The notes under the pieces were generated by a model. That model saw only the letters and a list, made by a program, of their open reading frames with translations. It had not been told where the DNA came from and ran no database searches. Of a DNA stretch of 64,000 nt, positions 42,497 through 49,747 are shown one piece after another. The stretch covers positions 20,099-84,098 of the forward strand of contig JAUXMV010000025.1 of NCBI GenBank assembly GCA_030683155.1. Reading direction: 5' to 3'. The position numbers and the translations under genes are program-made. Source of the DNA: Bacteroidales bacterium (GTDB taxonomy: Bacteria > Bacteroidota > Bacteroidia > Bacteroidales > F082). How positions within the stretch are numbered: the first letter of the stretch is position 1; the number at the start of each line of letters is the position of its first letter.

Positions 42497-44365
42497 ATGA
42501 ATGAAACCAAAACCGTAAGATTAACTGTTGCTCAGGCGCTCATCGCCTTTTTAAAACAGCAATATGTGCAAAGAGATGGTGTTGAACAGGCTTTTTTTGC
42601 CGGCTGCCTTGGAATTTTCGGTCATGGAAATGTTGCCGGAATTGGACAGGCTTTGCAACAGGACAAGCAATTCAGATATGTTTTAACCCGAAATGAACAG
42701 GCTTCGGTACATATTGCCATAGCCTATGCAAAAATGAAAAACAGAATGGGTGCGTGGGTTTGCACCTCTTCAATCGGACCCGGTGCAACAAATATGGTCA
42801 CAGGTGCTGCCTGTGCAACGATCAACAGACTGCCAGTTTTGATTGTTCCCGGCGACATTTTTGCCCGCCGGAATGTAGCTCCTGTCCTTCAACAACTTGA
42901 ATCAGCCCATTCTCAGGATGTGTCGGTGAATGATTGTTTTAAGCCCGTTTCAAAATACTGGGATCGCATCAACCGCGCCGAACAGTTAATAACAGCGCTT
43001 CCGGAAGTGATGCGTGTTTTGGTTTCTCCTGCCGAAACAGGAGCCGTAACTTTATCCATTCCACAGGATGTTCAGGCAGAGGCTTTTGATTTTCCAATGA
43101 ATCTTTTCAGAAAGAGAGTCTGGAATATTACCCGTCCACGTCCGGATAAGGACTTGCTGGCCAATGCAGTAACATGCATCAAAGCGTCATCTAAACCAAT
43201 CATTATTGCTGGCGGCGGAGTAATCTACAGCGATGCTACAGAAGCATTGATGCGGTTTGTTGAAAAAACAGGCATTCCTGTAGCTGAAACCTTTGCCGGA
43301 AAAGGATCTTTAGCTTTCGATCATCCTTTAAATCTTGGTGCTGTGGGTGCGACAGGTAGTCCGGCGGCCAACAAATTTAGCGCTGAATCTGATCTGGTAA
43401 TTGGAATCGGTACAAGATACAGCGATTTTACAACAGCCTCCAAAACGGCTTTTCAGCATCCTTTTGTTCGTTTCATCAACATTAATATTGCCGAATTTGA
43501 TGCTTTCAAGCATGGTGCTTTGGCGCTTACATCCGATGCAAAAGCCTGCCTTGAAGAACTAACAGACTCCTTAACAGATTATCAAACGGACAAATTGTAT
43601 CGGGAGGAAGCTGGCTTAAACAACAAAGAATGGGATAGTTATGTGAGCTCAGTTTATCGTCCTTCAGGAGAAATTCCTGTCAGACAAGTGGAGGTTATTG
43701 GCGCTGTCAACGACTTTATTCAACCTGAAGATGTGGTACTTTGTGCGGCAGGTAGCTTGCCCGGAGACCTTCATAAATTGTGGCGGACGCAAACACCAAA
43801 AGGCTTTCATCTTGAATATGGTTATTCTACGATGGGATATGAGGTTGCAGCTGGAATTGGCGCCAAGATGGCTGCTCCTGAAAGAGAGATTTATGTGATG
43901 GTGGGCGATGGTAACTACCTGATGATGAACAGCGAAATTGCAACAGCAATTCAGGAAGGGGTGAAATATACCATTGTGTTGCTCAACAATAATGGCTTTG
44001 GAAGCATTGGAGCTTTGTCACAATCGCTTGGTTCGGAGCGGTTTGGAACGAAATACAGAATGTCGGACGAAAAAAAAGGAATTCAATCCAATGAGCTTCT
44101 TCCTGTTGATTTAGCCATGAACGCACGAAGTCTTGGCGCTTATGTTATAGAAGTTAAAGATATCGACGAATTAAATATGGCACTGACAGAGGCCAGAAAT
44201 CAGACAAAAGTGACAGTAATTGTTATTGAAACTGACCTCGAAAAGGGAATCCCCGGATACGCATGGTGGGAAGTGCCTGTTGCCGAAGTTTCAGAAATGG
44301 ATTCTGTCAAAAATGCCTATGAAAATTATAGAAATAACAAGGCAAATCAGCGATATCATTTATAG
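42497..44365 (+). CDS. iolD: 3D-(3,5/4)-trihydroxycyclohexane-1,2-dione hydrolase
   Basis: A 622-aa thiamine-diphosphate-dependent enzyme that opens the ring of the trione intermediate to 5-deoxy-glucuronate. RLTVAQALIAFL and the N-terminal FAGCLGIFGHGNVAGIG (IolD-type) are followed by a Glu for ThDP activation in TRNEQASVH, and the ThDP signature begins at GDGNYLMMNSEI (about residue 468) and ends with NNNGFGS. The ATG at 42497 is chosen because AAAGGAGG (42481-42488) lies 8 bases before it; a TTG at 42464 inside iolC is less likely. A Shine-Dalgarno is unusual in this window. Confidence 0.95.
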   Translation: MNETKTVRLTVAQALIAFLKQQYVQRDGVEQAFFAGCLGIFGHGNVAGIGQALQQDKQFRYVLTRNEQASVHIAIAYAKMKNRMGAWVCTSSIGPGATNMVTGAACATINRLPVLIVPGDIFARRNVAPVLQQLESAHSQDVSVNDCFKPVSKYWDRINRAEQLITALPEVMRVLVSPAETGAVTLSIPQDVQAEAFDFPMNLFRKRVWNITRPRPDKDLLANAVTCIKASSKPIIIAGGGVIYSDATEALMRFVEKTGIPVAETFAGKGSLAFDHPLNLGAVGATGSPAANKFSAESDLVIGIGTRYSDFTTASKTAFQHPFVRFININIAEFDAFKHGALALTSDAKACLEELTDSLTDYQTDKLYREEAGLNNKEWDSYVSSVYRPSGEIPVRQVEVIGAVNDFIQPEDVVLCAAGSLPGDLHKLWRTQTPKGFHLEYGYSTMGYEVAAGIGAKMAAPEREIYVMVGDGNYLMMNSEIATAIQEGVKYTIVLLNNNGFGSIGALSQSLGSERFGTKYRMSDEKKGIQSNELLPVDLAMNARSLGAYVIEVKDIDELNMALTEARNQTKVTVIVIETDLEKGIPGYAWWEVPVAEVSEMDSVKNAYENYRNNKANQRYHL

Positions 44366-44400
44366 AACAGCAGAATTACAAATCAAAAAAAATACAAAAG

Positions 44401-45873
44401 ATGGATAAAGTATTGCAGCATTACATAAACGGGAAGTGGGTAAAAAGCCTTTCAGACAAAACACTTTCTGTCATCAATCCTGCCACGAACGTCTCCATAG
44501 CTGAGGTTCCGGCAGGTTGCAAAGAAGATCTTGATATAGCTGCCGAAGCGGCCTATCTTGCTTCAAATAATTGGAGAAATACCAACGTGAATCAACGCAT
44601 TCAATATCTTTTCAAAATGAAGACCCTTTTGGAGAAGCATGCGGATGAGATTGCTGAAATCTGCACCAACGAAAGCGGAAAAACTTTTGCTGAGTCAAAA
44701 GCTGAAATGTTGCGTGCAGTCGAAAATATTGAAGTCGCCTGTGGAATGCCCGTTCTGATGCAAAGTGAATTTTCGGAAGACATAGCCACTGGAATTGATG
44801 AATTCATGATTCGTCAGCCTGTCGGTGTTGGAGCCTGCGTTGTTCCTTTCAACTTCCCGATTATGATCACTTTCTGGTTTATGCCTTATGCGATTGCCTC
44901 CGGAAATACCTATATCGTAAAGCCATCGGAGAAAGTGCCCATGACAATGACCCGCATTTTTGAGCTATTTGAAACGCTTGATTTTCCTCCCGGCGTGCTC
45001 AATATGGTACATGGTGGTAAAGAAACAGTCGATGCTATTCTTGACAATCCGCATATTGGTGCCATCAGCTTTGTCGGTTCAACGCCCGTGGCAAGATATA
45101 TTTATCAGCGCGGCACTGCCAATGGAAAAAGGGTGCAGGCACAGGGAGGCGCAAAGAATCCAATCGTTGTTATGCCGGATGCGGATATTGATACAACAGT
45201 AAAAATAATAGCAGACAGTGCTTTTGGCTGTGCCGGACAACGCTGTCTGGCGGCTTCATTGGTGATTTTAGTGGGTGAGGCAGCTGAACTTTTCACTGAA
45301 AAAATTGCTGAATCTGCGCGCGTAAAGCAATGCGGTTTTGGAATGGATACGGGTGTTGAGGTCGGTCCGATGATTACTTCTGAAAGTCTTCAGCGGGTGG
45401 AATCCTTAGTCAGTCAGGGTTTGGATGAAGGCGCTGAATTGCTTGTTGATGGTCGTTCAACCCTCATTGAAGGCTATGAAAATGGATATTTCATGAAGCC
45501 AACAATACTGAATAAAGTCAAGAGAAATGGAATTATTCATCGCACAGAGCTTTTCGGGCCGGTTTTAGGAATTATGTATGCCGAAACACTTGATGAAGCC
45601 ATCGAAATAGCCAATGATGCTGAGTATGGAAATGCAGCAAGTATTTTCACTCAAAGTGGTGCTGCTGCAAGAAAATTCAGACATGATGTGATGGCTGGCA
45701 ATATTGGTATCAACATTGGCGTGGCGGCTCCAATGGCTTATTTCCCTTTCAGCGGATGGAAAAACAGCTTCTTTGGTGATCTTCATGCGCAATCAAGGCA
45801 TGCCGTAGAATTTTACACACAAACCAAGGTTGTTGTAGAACGCTGGCACGACAAATGGACCAGAAAATTTTAG
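44401..45873 (+). CDS. mmsA: Methylmalonate/malonate-semialdehyde dehydrogenase (CoA-acylating)
   Basis: A 490-aa aldehyde dehydrogenase, also called IolA. It converts malonate semialdehyde with CoA and NAD to acetyl-CoA and CO2, the last inositol-specific step. HYINGKWV at the start, VPFNFPIMITFWFMPYAIASGN (quoted in part, FNFPIMITFWF), SFVGSTPVARYIY and the catalytic Cys in FGCAGQRCLAAS near residue 280 are those of the MmsA group, which lacks the usual ALDH general-base Glu. The gene is 35 bases after iolD. Confidence 0.94.
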   Translation: MDKVLQHYINGKWVKSLSDKTLSVINPATNVSIAEVPAGCKEDLDIAAEAAYLASNNWRNTNVNQRIQYLFKMKTLLEKHADEIAEICTNESGKTFAESKAEMLRAVENIEVACGMPVLMQSEFSEDIATGIDEFMIRQPVGVGACVVPFNFPIMITFWFMPYAIASGNTYIVKPSEKVPMTMTRIFELFETLDFPPGVLNMVHGGKETVDAILDNPHIGAISFVGSTPVARYIYQRGTANGKRVQAQGGAKNPIVVMPDADIDTTVKIIADSAFGCAGQRCLAASLVILVGEAAELFTEKIAESARVKQCGFGMDTGVEVGPMITSESLQRVESLVSQGLDEGAELLVDGRSTLIEGYENGYFMKPTILNKVKRNGIIHRTELFGPVLGIMYAETLDEAIEIANDAEYGNAASIFTQSGAAARKFRHDVMAGNIGINIGVAAPMAYFPFSGWKNSFFGDLHAQSRHAVEFYTQTKVVVERWHDKWTRKF

Positions 45874-45900
45874 AAAATATTAATCCAAAACCAAGTAATA

Positions 45901-46800
45901 ATGATACAAATAGCCAATGCGCCCTGTTCATGGGGCGTGCTCGAATTCGAACTTGAAGGCGAAGTTGCAGGCTTTGCTCAGGTCCTCAACGAAATGACCG
46001 AAACCGGTTATGCAGGCACAGAATTAGGTGACTGGGGTTTTATGCCTACTGACCCACAACAGCTTAGAAATGAGCTTGATCAGAGAAAACTTAAATTGCT
46101 GGGAGCATTTGTTCCGGTTTTTCTTAAAGATGAATCAAAACATGCCGCAGGCGCTGAAATGGCAGTCAAAACGGCCAAACTGATGAAAGACGCCGGCTTT
46201 GCGGATGCTTTTATTGTTTTGGCAGATGAAAACGGAAGCGTGCCCGAACGGACACAAAACGCTGGCCGCATCACTGTTGAAATGGGTCTAACCGAACAAG
46301 AATGGATGACTTTTGCCAAAGGTGCCGATTTTGTTGCTCAAGAAGTGAAAAAGGCGACTGGTCTGAGAACCGTTTTTCATCATCACTGTGCAGGATATGT
46401 AGAAACCCCCGCCGAAATTGACAAATTATTGTCACTTACAAATCCGGAACTAGTTGGTTTAGTGCTGGATATGGGACATTATATGTTTGGCGGAGGAGAT
46501 CCTTTGGCAGCCCTTAAAAAACATTACAGCCGGATATGGCATGTGCATTTCAAAGATTGTGATCCTGCAGTGGCTCAGAAATCGAAGGAACAGAACTGGG
46601 ATTATTTCAGAAGTGTGAACGAAGGCGTTTTTTGTGAATTGGGCAAGGGAGCTGTCGATTTTCCGGCCATTCTTCAGGAATTGAAATCACGCAACTATGA
46701 TGGTTGGATTGTCGTGGAGCAGGATGTTTTGCCCGGAATGGGAAACCCAAAACAATGTGCCGAAAGAAATCGCAAGTATTTAACCACCCTGGGTTTATAA
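45901..46800 (+). CDS. iolE: myo-Inosose-2 dehydratase
   Basis: A 299-aa TIM-barrel enzyme that dehydrates 2-keto-myo-inositol to the trione. IANAPCSWGVLEFE at the N-terminus, GTELGDWGF, FHHHCAGYVETP, VLDMGHYMFGGGDP and WHVHFKDCDP reproduce the IolE metal-binding and active-site blocks; WIVVEQDVLPGMG closes the barrel. Its length is that of IolE. Together with IolG, D, B, C, J and MmsA it completes the pathway. Confidence 0.95.
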   Translation: MIQIANAPCSWGVLEFELEGEVAGFAQVLNEMTETGYAGTELGDWGFMPTDPQQLRNELDQRKLKLLGAFVPVFLKDESKHAAGAEMAVKTAKLMKDAGFADAFIVLADENGSVPERTQNAGRITVEMGLTEQEWMTFAKGADFVAQEVKKATGLRTVFHHHCAGYVETPAEIDKLLSLTNPELVGLVLDMGHYMFGGGDPLAALKKHYSRIWHVHFKDCDPAVAQKSKEQNWDYFRSVNEGVFCELGKGAVDFPAILQELKSRNYDGWIVVEQDVLPGMGNPKQCAERNRKYLTTLGL

Positions 46801-46838
46801 TCGAAAACTTGTTTTAGAAACATAATAAAAAGACTAAC

Positions 46839-47855
46839 ATGAAGAAAATTAATTTTGGTGTTATCGGCGCCGGCAGAATCGGAAAGGTTCATGTGGCAAC
46901 CCTGGTTCAAAAAATTGTCAATGCTGAAGTGATTATTGTTGCTGACCTGGATGAAGAAAGTGCAAAAGAATTGTGTGAACAATTTGAAATTCCTGCCCAT
47001 AGCAATAATTACAAAGATGTTATCAACCACCCTGATGTTGATGCTGTTGTGATTTGTTCTCCAACGGCAACACATGCCCAGTATCTTATTGAAGCTGCAA
47101 AGGCCGGAAAGCATGTTTTTTGCGAAAAACCACTCGATCTGACCATCGAAAAAATTCAGGAAGCAATACAGGTAGTTGAAGAAAATGGCGTAAAACTTAT
47201 GGTTGGTTTCAATCGTCGTTTTGACCCAAATTTCAGCCGAATCCACAAAATGGTCTCTGAAGGCAAAGTAGGAGAACCTCATATTCTGAAAATTACATCC
47301 CGCGATCCAGCACCTCCACCAGCACAATATGTGGCCGGCTCAGGCGGAATGTTTCTTGACATGACAATGCATGATTTCGATATGGCTCGCTATATCGCAG
47401 ACAGTGAAGTAGTTGAGGTGTATGCTAAAACAGCCGTTCTTGTTGATCCAGCCATTGGAGAAGCAGGTGATATTGACACTGCAATTGTGACCCTGACTTT
47501 CGAAAATGGAGCCATTGGTGTGATCGACAACAGCCGCAAAGCTGTTTATGGTTATGATCAGCGGGTTGAGATTTTTGGCTCAAAAGGAATGGTAAACGCA
47601 GACAATAATTATCCGGACAATCATGTTTTTTACAGTGATTCAGGAGTTCATAAATCTTTACCTTTGAACTTCTTTATGGATCGCTATCTTGATGCTTTTG
47701 CCATTGAAATGAGTGCTTTTTGCGACAGTGTGCTTTACGATAAAGAAACCCCCGTTGGTGGAAAAGATGGTTTGATGTCGGTTGCAATTGCTTTGGCAGC
47801 AAAGATTTCAGGTAAAGAAAACCGTCCGGTGAAAATCAGTGAAATTCTGGGTTAA
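46839..47855 (+). CDS. iolG: myo-Inositol 2-dehydrogenase
   Basis: A 338-aa Gfo/Idh/MocA oxidoreductase that oxidises myo-inositol to 2-keto-myo-inositol with NAD, the entry step. The Rossmann loop GAGRIGKVH, the conserved FCEKPLDL with the catalytic Lys, GFNRRFDPNF, DMTMHDFDMARY (active-site His/Asp) and GYDQRVEIFGSKG are those of IolG. scyllo-Inositol dehydrogenases are similar, so the preferred stereoisomer is not certain. Its stop overlaps the start of the SGNH hydrolase gene (TAATG). Confidence 0.93.
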   Translation: MKKINFGVIGAGRIGKVHVATLVQKIVNAEVIIVADLDEESAKELCEQFEIPAHSNNYKDVINHPDVDAVVICSPTATHAQYLIEAAKAGKHVFCEKPLDLTIEKIQEAIQVVEENGVKLMVGFNRRFDPNFSRIHKMVSEGKVGEPHILKITSRDPAPPPAQYVAGSGGMFLDMTMHDFDMARYIADSEVVEVYAKTAVLVDPAIGEAGDIDTAIVTLTFENGAIGVIDNSRKAVYGYDQRVEIFGSKGMVNADNNYPDNHVFYSDSGVHKSLPLNFFMDRYLDAFAIEMSAFCDSVLYDKETPVGGKDGLMSVAIALAAKISGKENRPVKISEILG

Positions 47856-48535
47856 TGTTGAAAAGAATTTTTTATTTAATCCTTTTGTTGGTGCTACAGC
47901 ATAATCTTTTAGCTCAGGATTGGGCTGAACTTGGTCGTTATCGGGATGATAATGCCAGACTCAAAAAATCTGCGAAAAGTGAAAACATCGTTGTTTTTTT
48001 AGGCAATTCTATCACCGATAGCTGGCCATCTAATATGCCGGAATTTTTTGAGAAAAACAATTTTGTGGGCAGAGGCATCAGCGGTCAAACGACTCCGCAG
48101 ATGCTTGTGCGTTTCAGGCCGGATGTGATTGACTTAAATCCGGCTGCAGTTGTCATTCTGGCCGGAACCAACGATATCGCAGAAAATACTGGTCCGGCAA
48201 CAATTGAGGAAATTTTCGGCAATATTTGTTCGATGGCTGAGCTGGCTGCGGCAAATAATATCAAAGTAATTTTGTGCGCTGTTTTGCCTGCTTTCGATTA
48301 TCCCTGGAGGTCGGGTCTGAAACCCGCAGAAAAAATTGTACGCCTTAATAGCTTGCTAAAAGATTATGCCACTAAAAACGGCCATGCTTTTCTGGATTAT
48401 CACAGTCCGATGGCTGACGAAAAAAATGGTATGCTGGAACAATACACCTATGACGGTGTCCATCCGAATGATGCCGGATATTTGCTGATGGCATCAATGG
48501 TTGAAAAAGTTCTTTCAAAGATTTTAAAGGAATAG
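47855..48535 (+). CDS. Exported SGNH/GDSL-family hydrolase
   Basis: A 226-aa exported esterase or acetylhydrolase (signal peptide ending LLAQ). Block I FLGNSITDSW with the Ser nucleophile, block II GRGISGQTTPQ with the Gly, block III ILAGTNDIAE with the Asn, and block V YDGVHPNDAGY with Asp and His are all present. It is the last gene of the long operon and translationally coupled to iolG. It may remove acyl groups (acetyl, or an inositol acyl chain as found on some GPI precursors, a guess). Confidence 0.9.
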   Translation: MLKRIFYLILLLVLQHNLLAQDWAELGRYRDDNARLKKSAKSENIVVFLGNSITDSWPSNMPEFFEKNNFVGRGISGQTTPQMLVRFRPDVIDLNPAAVVILAGTNDIAENTGPATIEEIFGNICSMAELAAANNIKVILCAVLPAFDYPWRSGLKPAEKIVRLNSLLKDYATKNGHAFLDYHSPMADEKNGMLEQYTYDGVHPNDAGYLLMASMVEKVLSKILKE

Positions 48536-48551
48536 AATCTTTTTGATAAGC

Positions 48552-49583
48552 TTATCTGCTTTTTATTGAAGATTCCCGGATAATAATATCTACCGGAAGT
48601 CTGACATGCTCAGTTTCGTGAGGTTGCTTTTTCTCAAGTTGTTTCAACAAGATACGGAAAGCAGCCTCACTAATTTTATCAATAGGCTGTTCGATGGCCG
48701 AAATAGAAGGCTGCGTATAGTCGAAATAAATTGTATCGTCAAAACCTATCAATGCGGTCTCGTCAGGGATTTTTACAGAAAGTTTGCGCAAATATTTTAT
48801 GCACAAGGAAGTGAGGTTGTTGTTGAGGGAAAAGATGGCTTCAGGCATTTTTCCCTGCTGATAAAATCGTTGCAGATGACCTTTTACTGTTTCTTCAATG
48901 TTGTCGAAAGGGGCTCTTATCAATCTTTCAGGAGGTAAAACCATACCGGCCTCCTCCAATGCAGACGTGAATCCCTGAATTCGTTCATGGATACTGGAAA
49001 TATGTTCCGGCGAAATCACAAATACTGCGATATCTTTAATGCCCTGAGTGAGCAAATGTCTTGCAGCCATGCGGGCTCCGCCATAATTATCAACAGACAC
49101 ACTGGATGATTTCATGTCTGGAAAAGTACGGTCAATTAACACGTGGTGAATGCCTGAATCGTGCAAATCATTGAAATATTCGGCGTTTTCCTGCGAAGAG
49201 GAAATGATAAGACCATCAACTTTTCGGTCAAGCAAAAGCCTGATTTGTTTTTTTTCTTTTTCAACCTTCTCGTCCGTGCTGCAGATAACAACGCTGTAGC
49301 CGTGCTGCCACGAAAGGTCTTCTATACTTCGTGCGATGCGTGAATAAAATCTGTTTGAAATATCAGAGACGATCAAACCGATGGTGTTTGTTTTTCCTGT
49401 TCTGAAGCCCCGAGCAAGCACATTGGGCTGGTAGTTCATTTCTTCGATCTTCTCTCTGACCTTGCGCTGGGTTTCCTGACTGATGCCATGTTTATCTCCT
49501 TTGTTGTTTATAACAAGTGAAATAACTGTTTTGGAAAGACCAAGGCTGCTGGCTACATCTGCTAATGATACTTTTTTCGTCAT
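48552..49583 (-). CDS. LacI-family transcriptional regulator (paralogue 2)
   Basis: A 343-aa regulator with helix-turn-helix KVSLADVASSLGLSKTVISL, hinge YQPNVLARGFRTGKT and a sugar-binding-type effector domain. It is strikingly close to the lacI at 14070-15110 along its whole length (for example SDISNRFYSRIAR, WQHGYSVVICSTDE, LLLDRKVDGLI, QGKMPEAIFSLNN). The recognition helix is almost identical, so both may bind the same operators and respond to different inducers. It is convergent with the 18-gene operon (16 bases apart) and lies downstream of GH92 copy 2 on the same strand, with its own -7 element at 49603-49610. Confidence 0.92.
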   Translation of the reverse strand: MTKKVSLADVASSLGLSKTVISLVINNKGDKHGISQETQRKVREKIEEMNYQPNVLARGFRTGKTNTIGLIVSDISNRFYSRIARSIEDLSWQHGYSVVICSTDEKVEKEKKQIRLLLDRKVDGLIISSSQENAEYFNDLHDSGIHHVLIDRTFPDMKSSSVSVDNYGGARMAARHLLTQGIKDIAVFVISPEHISSIHERIQGFTSALEEAGMVLPPERLIRAPFDNIEETVKGHLQRFYQQGKMPEAIFSLNNNLTSLCIKYLRKLSVKIPDETALIGFDDTIYFDYTQPSISAIEQPIDKISEAAFRILLKQLEKKQPHETEHVRLPVDIIIRESSIKSR

Positions 49584-49602
49584 TCGGTTATTTTCAGACC
49601 TG

Positions 49603-49610
49603 CAAAGGTA
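49603..49610 (-). promoter_or_regulatory. -7 element of the second lacI gene
   Basis: Minus strand TACCTTTG (consensus TAnnTTTG), 20 bases upstream of the start codon. An odd palindrome AAAAGGCTTTT just upstream (about 49616-49626) falls in the promoter spacer and could be an operator, but it does not match the sites at 15147 and 15563. Confidence 0.5.
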
Positions 49611-49747
49611 GGGATAAAAGGCTTTTCAGCCTTAGTTTTCTTTAAATTTCTGACTCACAATATGCTGATTTAGTTACAATTTATCGAAAAACACTTATAC
49701 CTGATATTTGAAGAACAAAACACTTCTCATGCATCTTTTTAGTTCGA

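Noticed and set aside
48545..48556. 12-bp palindrome GATAAGCTTATC at the junction of the operon end and lacI paralogue 2
   Set aside because: It has no loop, so it cannot form an ordinary terminator hairpin, and it overlaps the lacI stop codon.
49616..49626. AAAAGGCTTTT as a third LacI operator
   Set aside because: The centre and arms differ from the two matching sites; only the position in the promoter spacer is suggestive.
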